A stretch of DNA of 64,000 nt from Tridacna crocea (Eukaryota; Mollusca; Bivalvia; Cardiida; Cardiidae): the NCBI GenBank assembly GCA_943736015.1, contig OX031060.1:8941501-9005500 (forward strand), read 5' to 3'. A model generated the notes under the pieces. That model made no database searches and was not told where the DNA came from. It saw only the letters and a list, made by a program, of their open reading frames with translations. How positions within the stretch are numbered: position 1 is the stretch's first letter; every line of letters starts with the position of its first letter. This document shows positions 9,430 to 21,400 of the stretch, one piece after another. A program made the translations under genes and the position numbers.

Positions 9430-12400
9430 GTTGGTATATTTGAGCAACCACTCTCTAAAATGACACTTTAATTCTTTATCAAACAAACTTTATCAAAGCC
9501 TAAAGAAGAAAGCAATTGAAAACATTGTGAGAAAAGGCGAAAATGCTGGTAACCAGCATTTTCTCCATTTCCCACAATGTATTGTACCTGTTCTAGAAAA
9601 ACTTTTCACATTTCAGCTATTTTTAATTTGTTGCCTGCAAATGCTTTCAAATTGGACAAGTTCAGGATTTGTCATTTGGTAAGGGGTTAATTCCATTTTT
9701 AGGACACCGATAAAAAAATATTTTAAAAACTTTGCTGGTGAGCATTATTTTCATCTTTTCCAATATAATTTTCAGTCGTGCAAAAGGAAAATTCAACCAT
9801 TAGAGCCACATGTGATTTGTTATCTGTATGCACCTCAGTATACAGGTACAAGTCTAAATGGCAGAGTTACCTTGGTTTCACAATAGATGTGAATAAATAG
9901 ATAGATAAGTGAAAACACTAGAAATGATTGGTTAACCCATTACCACACAATTCCTACTTTTGACGCCCCTGAGAAAGAGGCCTTTTGAAAACACTGTGGG
10001 AAAAGGAGAAAATGCTGGTAACCAGCATTTTCTCCTTTTCTCACAGTGTTTTCTACCCTTCCCAGAACAAATTTCAATTTTTCAGTCACCATTATTTTGT
10101 CGTCTGAAAATGCTTTCAATTTGGACCAGTCTAAAATTTTCTTGTGTGGTAAAGAGTTAAGAGAACTTTGTTTTATGGCCACACTGATTTATGTTACAGG
10201 CTACATTTTCAGTCCACAACTTTATGAATTCCAAGATTAGTTTACTGCAGCTAGTACTTAACCCATTACCACACAATCCCTACTTTTGACGACCCTGAGA
10301 AAGAAGCCTATAGAAAACATTATGGGAAAAGGAGAAAATGCTGGTAACCAGCATTTTCTCCTTTTCCCACAATGTTTCAACCCTTCTTGAAACAAATTTC
10401 AAATTTTCAGTCACTTTTATTTTGTTGTCTGCAAATGCTTTCCATTTGGACAAGTCTAAAATATTGTCGTTTAGTATTGAGTTAAGGGCCAATGACCCTC
10501 TCCTGTAGCTTTTTCCAAACGACAAAATTTTGGACTAGACCAAATTGAAAGCGTTTGCAGATGACTAATTTAATCTAAATAAAATGATGATTTCTGGTTT
10601 TGAAAGTGAAAATAAAAAAACAAAACATTACAATGTGAATAGAAGAAAATGCTGGTTACCAGCATTTTGTCCTCTTCCCATAATGTTTTCAAAAGCTTTC
10701 TTTCTCAGTGTTATTAAAACTCGGGATTGTGAGGTTTAAAGTATAAGATCTTTCCAATTTCAGAAGTGCTATTCTGACGTTTCTGGGTATTTTGACGGCT
10801 GTGTTATGCGTGATAAAAGTGATACGACTTCATCAGGCCAATCATCAGAACTGGCATCAGTATTTTATATTTTACTGTGCGTCAGTCGAGTGTATTTTAG
10901 GGTAAGATTTATAACTTTTGAAAAAAGTAGCCAATCCTGGTTGCTCAGTTGGTAATGTACCAGGTCACTATAGCCTAAAACCTAAAAGAAATAACCTGTG
11001 TTTACCTAAAAAATGCTGCTGACCCTAAACCTTTTGAGTTATGATTGAAACAAAAAATCTGTCGGATGTGATATTGAAACATTGTCCTAACTTCACCACA
11101 AAGTTACATGGGGGCCTTTGGTGTAAAAGGGATAATTCCCCAAGAGAAAGAATCATGATTCAATAACCATGACAAAATTATAGAGTGGTCTAAACTAAAA
11201 GCATTTGCAGATGACAAAATAAACTGAAAAATTAAACTTTGGTTTTAGAAGGACAGAAAACATTTAGGAAAAGGAGAAAATGATGGTTACTAGCATTTTC
11301 TCCTTATCCTACAAGGTTTTCAAAAGGCTTCTTTCACAGGGCTGTTAAAAGTCGGGATTGCGTGATAAAGAGTTAACACATTACCACACAATCCCTACTT
11401 TTGATGACCCTAAGAAAGAAGCTCTCAGAAAACATTGTGGGAAAAGCAGAAAATGCTGTTGACCAGTATTTTTTCTTTGTCCCACAATGTTTTCTACCCT
11501 TCACAAAGCAAATTTCAAATTTTTAGTCACTTTTATTTTGTCGTCTGCAAATGCTTTCAATCTGGACTAACCTAGAATTTTGTTGTTTGGTAATGAGTTA
11601 AGCAGAGAATTGTTTGCAAGGCTGACCCCGACCAAAACTTTCATATCTTAGTAAATTCTCTATGTATAAGGACCAGTCTTCCTCATGATTAAGTCTGGAT
11701 CCATAGGTATGTGATCATCAGATGGTTTCCTTAGTAACATTGATCGCCATGGAGATGCTGTGAGCCCCCTTTAAGCATGCCTAATATATATTCTGGAGCA
11801 CGGCTTTTGTGCATTGCACTACTTTTTCAACATATATGTGACCCATCACACAAGAAGGGACCTTCTGAGAACCGTGAAAGTATCAACCCTGATCAGACTG
11901 TGCAAAATGCATAGTCAGACCAGGGTTGACACTTTCGGCTGTTATGATATTTTCTGTATGAAAAGTGGTCATTCTACCTTGTTATACGATCATTTTTTAA
12001 CTATCATCTTAATTTGACCTTTACAATTGTTGATCATGTTTTCATCTAATTGAAGTGCGGAATTTCCACATGGTCCAGTGTCGCATGACAGGTCACATAT
12101 GCATATGTGTTTCTTAGACTGGTGTCAGTGTTAAGTAGAGCCTTTTCATTAAAACAAAATCATCAAGTAAAACTGCAAAATGAAAACTCTATGTTCTCAA
12201 TATTCTGATGACTGATTTAACAAGCACCTGTATTCCAGAAAAAGGGCAAATAACAACACATATTTCTGTGACTGCTTTAGTTGTGTACCATGTTTATTAG
12301 AATGACTTAACCCTTTCCTAAACAGTCCCTGGTTTTTGCTGGTCAGGGATGGAAGCATTTTGAAAACATTGTGGGAAAAGGAGAAAATGCTGGTAACCAG

Positions 12401-15400
12401 CATTCTCTCCTTTTCCCACAATGTTTTCTACCCTATCATATAGAAAAATCATCTTTTTAGCAACTGTTAAGTTGTCATCTGCAGAATGCTTTCAGTTTGG
12501 TGTGGTCCAAAATCTACCATTTGGGAAAGGGTTAAATGCAGGGCCTGAATGCCAGGCTAATGTGTTTCTCTGCATAGCTTTTCGTTCTAACTATGTTACA
12601 GATGTGTTCATTGGATATTGTCCACCTATATACAGATAGATTTTGTCCTACAATGGTTGAAGATGGTCCAGTTTCTAGTCATGTGTCATTTCTACTGGAC
12701 TTTGGCTACTAGAGCCCTTAGGCGGGAAGTTTGGACAAAAAGGTATAATTTGTGCGGTGTTCTTTGTGTACATCAAAATAAGTGTGTGAATGTTAGGTAA
12801 TAGGAAAGAAAGTGGAAAGGAGCATTTTGGTTCTTCTTCATTAATTTGTTCTCAGAGGCCCAGATAAGAGGGAGTGAAGGTAGTCGTTATTTCTTTTTGA
12901 GATCCTATGTTGTTGGTACTCATCAGACAGTACTCATTAGAATCATCTCAATGAGACGATTCTAATAAGTACCCACAACATAGGGTTTTGCAGAGAATTT
13001 TTAATATTTTCAATTTTGAAATCAAATCACCCCCTTTATCTGCAGCTCCGTACAGTCTTATTCTTCAAGACTTTCAGACTGTGAAAGTAACAGAACTTTT
13101 GACTGGCTAAACCACTTGATTTTAGCCAATCAGAAGTTCTGTTACTTTCACATTGATGAATAAGACTGAGGATGTTCTTAAGAAGGGTTTGTGAATACCA
13201 GCTCTTGGAGGCTAAGGTGTTTATTCCTATTATCCTGATTATTTACTAAACAACAAAAAAGACTCTAGAGCTAAATGCAATTTCAGATGCCAGATGAAAT
13301 GCTCAAATGTCTGACAGGTTAGAAAACATTGTAGGAAAATGAGTATATGGATACCAGCATTTTCTCCTTTTCCCACAATGATTTTAGAGGCTTCTCCTAT
13401 GGTCATTAAAACTTGGGATTGTATGGTAAATGTTTAACCCTTCCCCAAACAACCCTGGTTTTTAGCTCCACTGGCCAAAGGCCAGCGAGCTGTTTTCATG
13501 GCGTTGTGTCCGTTCGTTCGTTCGTGTGTGCATCCATAAACTTTTTCTTTAAAAAACTTCTCCTCAGAAACTATGGAGTGGATTTTTACCAAATTTCACA
13601 GGAATGTTCCTTAGGTGGTCCTCTTTCAAATTCCTTCAAATAATTGTGTTCCATGAATAATTCTGGTTGCCATGGCAACCTAAGTAAAAAACCTTTAAAA
13701 ATCTTCTCCTCCCAAACTGCTAATTGGATAGCATTATTATTTTGCAGGAATGTTCCTTAGATAGAGGTCTACAGAATTCCTTAATAAAAAAAAGATCTGT
13801 CAAAAAACATGGCTTTTATGGGAGACTCATTTTCCTTTTATGGTATAAAGTAAAATCTTTGAAAAATTTCTTCTCTCAAACTATTCGTTGGATTTCATTG
13901 TTGTATTGCAGGTAAGTTCCTATGGTGGTAAGTCTTTACCATACGATCCTGACTTTTAACAACCCTAAAGAAGAAGTCTTTGGAAAACACCCTTGGAAAA
14001 GGAGAAAATGCTGATAATCAGCATTTTCTCCTTTGCCCTCAGTGTTTTCTACTCTATCAAAGAGAGAAAAATAATTATTTCATCAATGTTCAATTTGTTG
14101 TCTGCAAATGCTTTCAGTTTGGTCACATCCCAGATTTTGTCATTTGGTAAAGAGTTAAAAATGGTTGCTTTTTATAATCTGTAATCCTTTTCATATAAAA
14201 CAAGAGAACCCCTGCACTTTTATTAGTTCTGGTAAAGGTTTGTTGACATACTGGTGACCTAGAGACAGAGACAGGGCTTTACTGTTGTGATAAGGCATTT
14301 TGTTATCCAATCAAACTGATCCTGCAACTTCAATAAAACAATTGCCACAATATTATATTTTCTATATTTTGATATTTCCCCACCCAAAATGGTTTGTAAC
14401 AAGACTCTCTTTAACTATAACCAGAAGACGAAATTTTTATAACTGATCATAATTGAAAGATGTTGCAGACAACATAATAAATCTTCAAATTAGTAAAACT
14501 TGTATCAAAAAGGGTAGAAATTATTGTGTAAAACTAAGAAAATGCAGGTTACTGTTATTTTCTTTTCTCACAATGTTTTTCATAGCTTTTTTTCTTTAGT
14601 GACCTAAAATGCAGGAATGAATGGTAATTGTTAAAAACTTCTCTTCACCGTTCCAGAAAAATCAGGCCTGTGGAGCGATATAGGCGCTCAAGCGCCTCTA
14701 GTTATGAGTCTGCAGTAAAAGTCTTTTGAAAATAGTGTGGGGAAAGGAGAAATTGCTCGCTACGAGCAATTTCTCCTTTTCCCACAGTGTTTTCTACCTT
14801 TTCTGAGGACTTTCTGCCATCTGCAAACTCTTTTGGTTTGGAAGAGTCCAAAATTTGTCGTTTGGGAAATGGTTAAACCATTACCCCATTGAAAATAAAT
14901 ATTTTGTTTTGTAAGGTTAAACTTTGCTGGCCAAAATTTTAATGTTTGTCATGATGTTTGGTATTTCAGATTTCTTGTTCCCTTTCTGTGTATAGCAGGG
15001 GCTTACTTTACCATCGTGTCTATCTTGGGAATCAAAAATATGCAAGATACATTTGTCGAATGTTTGGGTGAGTAGCCTGAAAAGCCTTGAGTCCTGCTTA
15101 GTGTAGTTTAACTCATTACCAAATAACAAAATTTTAGGCTTGTCCAAATCGAAAGCATTTGCAGATGACAAAAAAAAAGTGACTGAAAATTTGAAATTTG
15201 TTTTGTGAAGAGTAGAAAACATTGTGGGAAAAGGAGAAAATGCTGGTTAACAGCATTTTCTCCTTTTCCCACAATGTTTTCCAAAGGTTTCTTTCTCTGG
15301 CTCATCAAAAGTAGGGATTTTGTGGAAATGGGTTAAACATATTTATTTTACATCGATTGAGAAACAAGTTCTAACAACTTACACTAATCTTTCTTGATTT

Positions 15401-18400
15401 TGCTTCCTGGACACTACACCAGTACTTGCGCCGAATGTGTGGGCCGATGAAAAATCCCGAAATTGATACCTGCTCCTGGGTATCAAACTCAGAACTGTAT
15501 GGTTATGAGGCCGATGCTGTACCTCACAGGCACAGATACCACTGAGCCCTGCTAAGCAGCCTAAGGGTTAACAGAGCCATACTTACTTGACTTTAACTCT
15601 TTACTGCACAATCCCTACTTTTAACGCCCCTCAGAAAGAAGGCTTTTGAAAACATTGCGGGAAAAAGAGAAAATGCTGGTAACCAGCATTTTCTCCTTTT
15701 CCCGCAATGTTTTCTACCCTGTTGGAAACAAATTTCAGTTTTTGAGTCACGTTTATTTTGTCGTCTGCAAGTGCTTTTAATTTGGACAGGGCTAAAATTT
15801 TGTCGTCTGGTAAAGGGTTAACATGTCAATTGAGATTGTCATAGGCATATCACTTTCACATGCATATCCATTATCACTTGAATGTGAAATACAGTACATG
15901 TTTCTTTATACTGCAATTATGGTGTGGTCTTTGTTGTGTTTTGTTCACATAATAACACCTACACAAGTTTTACATGTCCCTTCACATTATCACTCTCACA
16001 TGACTTTGAATGTCTCGTCACATTGTTACACTTATGTTTCTTTACATGTCCTTATACAGAGATCCAGATAGAGGGAGTGATTTTGATTTCAGTATTGAAA
16101 ATATTGATTATCTTCCACTAAACCCATTGAGATGATTCTAATGAGTACCCACAACATAGTGTGTAGAAGAGAAATACTGTATTTAGAACAGCACCACTCC
16201 CTCTTATCTGGAGCTCTGCTTCTACATTGTCTCACTGGTATGACTTAACATGTCAGTTTACATTGCTTGACTTGCATGAATTTGTGTGCCTGTGCCACGC
16301 TAGTTTGAGTTTACATGTCCACTCACATTGCCATGGTCGAATGACTTTGCAAGTCCCTTCACATTGTTACACTGGCATGGCTTTGTTAGTGCCTTCACAG
16401 TGCCATTTTGACATGATTTTACATGTCCCTTTACATTGCCCCTACAACATGACTTTACATGTCCCTAATGATGGCTTCACTTACATGAATGGATGTGTTA
16501 CTTCACATTGCCACACATTGCCACGCTCATTGTGATTTGTTGTGTCCCTTTAAAATTGTCATTCTGATATTACATAACTTGTATCTTCACATTGCCAGAA
16601 TCACATGACTTAACCCATTACCACACAATTCCTACTTTTGACGCCCCTGAGAAAGAAGCCTTTTGAAAACACTGTGGGAAAAGGAGAAAATGCTGGTAAC
16701 CAGCATTTTCTCCTTTTCCCACAGTGTTTTCTACCCTTCCCAGAACAAATTTCTATTTTTCAGTCACTTTTATTTTGTCGTCTGCAAATGCTTTCAATTT
16801 GGACCAGTCTAAAATTTTGCTGTGTGGTAATGAGTTAACACAGCACTTCAAATTGCCAGACTTACATTTGATTATACTGTTCCCTTATGTGTCCCCATCA
16901 CATAGCCACACTCACATGACTTTTCATGTCCCTTTAAGTTGTCACTGTGAACTTTGCATGTCATGTCACATTTGGCATACTTACATCAGTATAAATATCC
17001 ATTCTTATTGCCACACCAATAACTGTAGGATATTCTGATAACAGAACTTATCAGCAAGTAAGCAGTTGTGCAAAGACATACAGATGAGCAACAAAGCATT
17101 TTACTTTGCTGCTTTCTTTAGCTCTTTACCACACAATCTCAACTTTTAACACCCATAGGTAAGAGGCCCTTTGAAAACATTGTGGGAAAAGTAGAAAATG
17201 CTGGTAACCAGCATTTTCTCCTTTTCCAACACTGTTTTCTTCTGTGTCCAGGAAAAATTGCACTATCAGACCCGCACTGAATAAAATTGTTGTCTGCAAA
17301 TGTTTTTCAATTTGGATCAATCTAAAATTTCGTTGTCTGGTGAAGAATTAACCCGCGTCAGTTCCAGCAAAAACCCAAGATGTATGCACACTGCTGCATA
17401 GGTAATACACAGGTTCTGTCATTATTACATCTGTTATTTTATTTCTCAGAACCTTACTGGTTGATGATGTCATCAGCGGAGTTTCTAATCGTACAGCTGT
17501 TCTGTGTGGCAGGGTTTTACATCACACGACGACTGAATGAGATAAGCACTCTGGATTCAGTCCGAAGGTCACAGAAAAGAGATCTGTGGTGGTGAGTTGT
17601 TTTGTTCCCAAATTCTTGATTACGGCCTTGATTATCAGTGTTAAATATATGGAACCTCTGTCAACAGTAAGCCTTTTCTGTCTCTCAAACCTTTACAATA
17701 TTATCCTTTGCTTGAATGAATGAGGTGAGAAGAGTTTTTGGAAAGTGCTTCTTCCCGAAATGTTCTGATGTTCTCTGAAAGAAACTGATTAATTTGAGTT
17801 GCATATGTGTGACTCCCTGCAAATGCTTTCAAGTTAAACATGTCAAAAGGTTTGCTATTTAACCCTCTACCACATATTGCCTACTTTGAACACCCCTGAG
17901 ATAGAAGCCTTTTGAAAACATTGTGGGAAAAGGAGAAAGTGCTAGTAACCAGCAACATTTGTTTTCAAACCTATCGAGGAAAAAATGCACCATTTGAGCC
18001 ACACTATAATTGTCGTCTGCAAATGCTTTCAATTTAGACAAGGCTAAACATTTTTATACCCCCTGCAAAACGAATGTTTTCGGTGGTATACTGGAATCAG
18101 CTTGTCTGTCCATCCACATGTTTGTCTGTGTGTCTGTGTGTGTACCAATTGCCTGTTTCTGTCAAAGCTCTGGCGGGGTATTAAGTCACATTCAGTGACA
18201 GCTCTAGTTCGTCTGGTAAAACAAACACATATTTACAGACAAATAGTCATAAATTGGTATGAACATACTTCAGGTAAATGATGGCATAGAAATCATTGTA
18301 GGAAAAAGAGAAAATGTTGGTTACTAGCAGTTTCTCCTTTTCTCTCTTTACTGTCAAAAGCTTTGTGGCACAGGATCATTCATACATGGGATTGATTAGT

Positions 18401-21400
18401 AAATGGTTTAACCCATTACCACACAATCCCTACTTTTGACGCCCCTGAGAAAGAAGCTTTTTGAAAACACTGTGGGAAAAGGAGAAAATGCTGGTAACCA
18501 GCATTTTCTCCTTTTCCCACAGTGTTTTCTACCCTTCCCAGAACAAATTTCAGTGTTTAGTCACCTTTATTTTGTCATCTGCAAATGCTGTCAACTTGGA
18601 CCAGTCTAAAATTTTCTCGTGTGGTAAAGAGTTAGTAACTTTACTTGTGGTATGCACACTAATTTGTTCACAGATGTTCCATGCTGATTTCTTTTTTTTT
18701 TCTTTTATTCTTTCAGTATTGTAGTTTTCTTTGAGATATCTGCTCTTGTTGGTGTTCTGTATGACTTAAGCTTAAAGATAGGTAAGTTTTTTTATTTTAA
18801 CACATTACCAAATAATCCTTACGACCCTGAGAAAGAAGCCTTTAGAAAACATTGTGGTAAAGGAGAAAATGCTGGTAACCTTTTCCAATAATGTTTTCTA
18901 CCCCTCAGAAAACGAATTTCAAATTTCCAGTCACTTTTATTTTGTTGTCTACAATACTTTTGATTTGAACAAACCTAAAATTTTGTCATTTGGTAAAGAG
19001 TTAAGTATAATCTGTGGTCTTGATAAGAAAATTGCTGACTCTGCTGAAGTCAGCCCATGAGCATGTCAGACTCATGACATGGTGATGGTGAGTTTGATAC
19101 CTGGTCTAGGCAAACTCTCTTTCCAGCATATTTTCTCCTCTCACCTCTGCTAAAGCAACTGAGAAAAGTAGTTGGTGGCCTGGGAAAGAAAGTTGTGTTA
19201 GTACTGGTATGAGAAAGCCAGGAAACATGTGCATCACCAACCACCCTGATATTATGACCTTAGCTCTTAAAGGTGGGGTTAAACCCCAATACAACCAACC
19301 AACAACTGAAGTCCTTTTAGCATATTTGTTTAAAGCTTGCTTGACAGCAGCCTTTCATTCACTAACCTCTCTCAAAGTAGGTTTATGAAAGAGTTCTAGA
19401 TAAGAGGGAGTGATGGTATTCTAAATACATTATTTCTCTTCCAAACCCTATGTTGTGGCTACTCATTATAATCATCTTGATGAGACCATTCTAATGAGTA
19501 CCCATAACATAGGTTTTAGTGGAGAATAATTAATATTTTCAATTTTGAAATCAAAATCACCCCCTCTGTCTGGAGCTTTGTTACTACATGTATATACCAG
19601 ATAAGATGTTAGACTTGTCCGAAAAAAGTTTTTACAGAAGATAAAACAGAAATGACTCGGGAATCGAAATCTGTTTTTTGAAAGGTGGAGAACCTTGTTG
19701 GAAAGGAGAAAATATGTACTTGTAACCAGCATTTTCTCCTTTTCCAACAATTCTTTCAAAAGCCCTCTACTCCAGGGTCGTCAAACGTCGGGACTGTGTA
19801 GGAGAGATATAATTGCCAAAGCATTTTTAATATAATGGGTGACAAAAGACAAACACTTTGCTTATTTCTTTTAATTAATGTATTTCTTGTCCTGCTTTGT
19901 TGGATATGGTAACTGATTCTCAAATAGAATTATTTTAGTCTCGACCAACTTAAAAGCAACAAAGTATCTGTATCTCATTTGATGATATCCTCCTTTGATA
20001 TGGAAGAAAACATTTTGGGAAAAGGAGATGATGGTTACAAGCATTTTCTCCTTTTCACACATTATTTTCAAAAGCCTTCTTTCCGAAGACTCACTAAAAC
20101 TTGGGATTGTGAGGTAAATGGATGATGTAAAGACTTTTAACTCTTACCACACAATCCTGACCTTTAACGAATCTAATAAAGAAGCCTTTTAAAAACATTG
20201 TGGGTAAAGGAGAAAATGCAGATAACCAGCATTATCTCCTTTTCCCACAATGTTTTCTACTATGCTGGAAAAAAAATTCAATTTTTTGAGTTAGTTTATT
20301 TTGTTGTCTGCAAATGCTTTCAGTTTGGACTGGTCTAAAATTTTGTCGTTTGGTACAGAGTTAAGCCATGGTATGAGTGATGGTAATAAAAATCACAGTT
20401 ATCTATATATATATATATAATTTTTACTGTATTTACAGTGGGTGATCAGCAGACTGGATGTAGTGCTATTTTTGTAAGTATTGATTCTTAACCCTCTTCC
20501 ACACAATCCTTACTTTTAACGACTTTAAGAGAGGCCTTTTGCAAACATGGGAAAGGAAAAAGTGTTGGTAATCAGCATTTTCTCGTTTTTCAACTTGGAT
20601 AAGTCTAAAATTTTGTTGTTTGGTAAAGAACTGAGACATGTCCAGTTGAAAGCATTTGCAGACCACAAATTCAATCAATTTGGCAATAATTACCACCTCC
20701 CAATCATCATACCAAGGTGTCAAACGGTTGAAAACCCATCAATGACCTTTTGCCCATCTCTTTAAAATATGATTTGCTTTGAATTGTGTTTAGCCCAGAA
20801 CTTTGTTGTTTGGTGAGGAATTGAGGTGACAAAATAAATCAATTTCATTTGAAAGTAACAAAACTTTTGATGGGTTTAGCCAATCAGAAGTTGTTTTACT
20901 ATTAAATTTAGATCACCTTGGAGAATAAGGCTTGGAACTTTCTTAAGAAACTTTAATGAATATCAATTCAGGAAGAGATATAGTAAACAATGATGCTAAT
21001 GGGTTTTTCTGTTTTCTTTAATTTTCTCCTTTGATTTCAGAATCATGCTCAAGACTTCTTTTCTGCAATATTCCTGTCTTTTATGGTAAGTTTTTAGGAA
21101 TTGTTTAGAATGTTAGAAACAAACACTGGATTTAAGTACTATTGACCATTCTAGCTAACAAACTTTATTTTGAACGATCTTCAGAATATATGTTTATGCT
21201 TGAAATACAGATAATCTACATAAATTAGTCTTGAATACAGAGAAAACGATAAAGGAAAAGAATTAATTACTTATAATGAGCATCAGCTTGGCTATTTTAG
21301 AATTAAAGCCAAAGTATTGTCATAACTCTATCTTCGGCGGTGTTGTCATCATTGTCTGCTATGTACACAGTTTTTGATATTTTAACTCTTTACAACACAA

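Larger units (their letters stand above)
15830..17020. repeat. Degenerate ~36-bp minisatellite
   Basis: Many loose copies of a unit like CATGTCCCTTCACATTG followed by CACTCACATGACTTTA. It is broken by element D (16057-16218) and a family A copy (16614-16834), so the array is older than both. Confidence 0.7.

Noticed and set aside
9434..9434. Alternative exon 1 donor (TTG|GTATAT)
   Set aside because: It gives a different open frame in exon 2 but meets a stop in exon 3; the AG|GTTGGT donor at 9430 gives seven clean membrane segments.
9960..10160. A recurring ~66-residue protein frame (MTPLRKKPFENTVGKGENAG and relatives) seen at many places on both strands
   Set aside because: It is the translation of the family A element itself: it starts in the arm, crosses the palindrome, and recurs wherever a copy is well preserved. 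Many copies carry frameshifts and there is no start context or splice support.
10764..10901. Second open frame in exon 2 (KCYSDVSGYFDGCVMRD)
   Set aside because: It cannot be continued through exon 3 without a stop.
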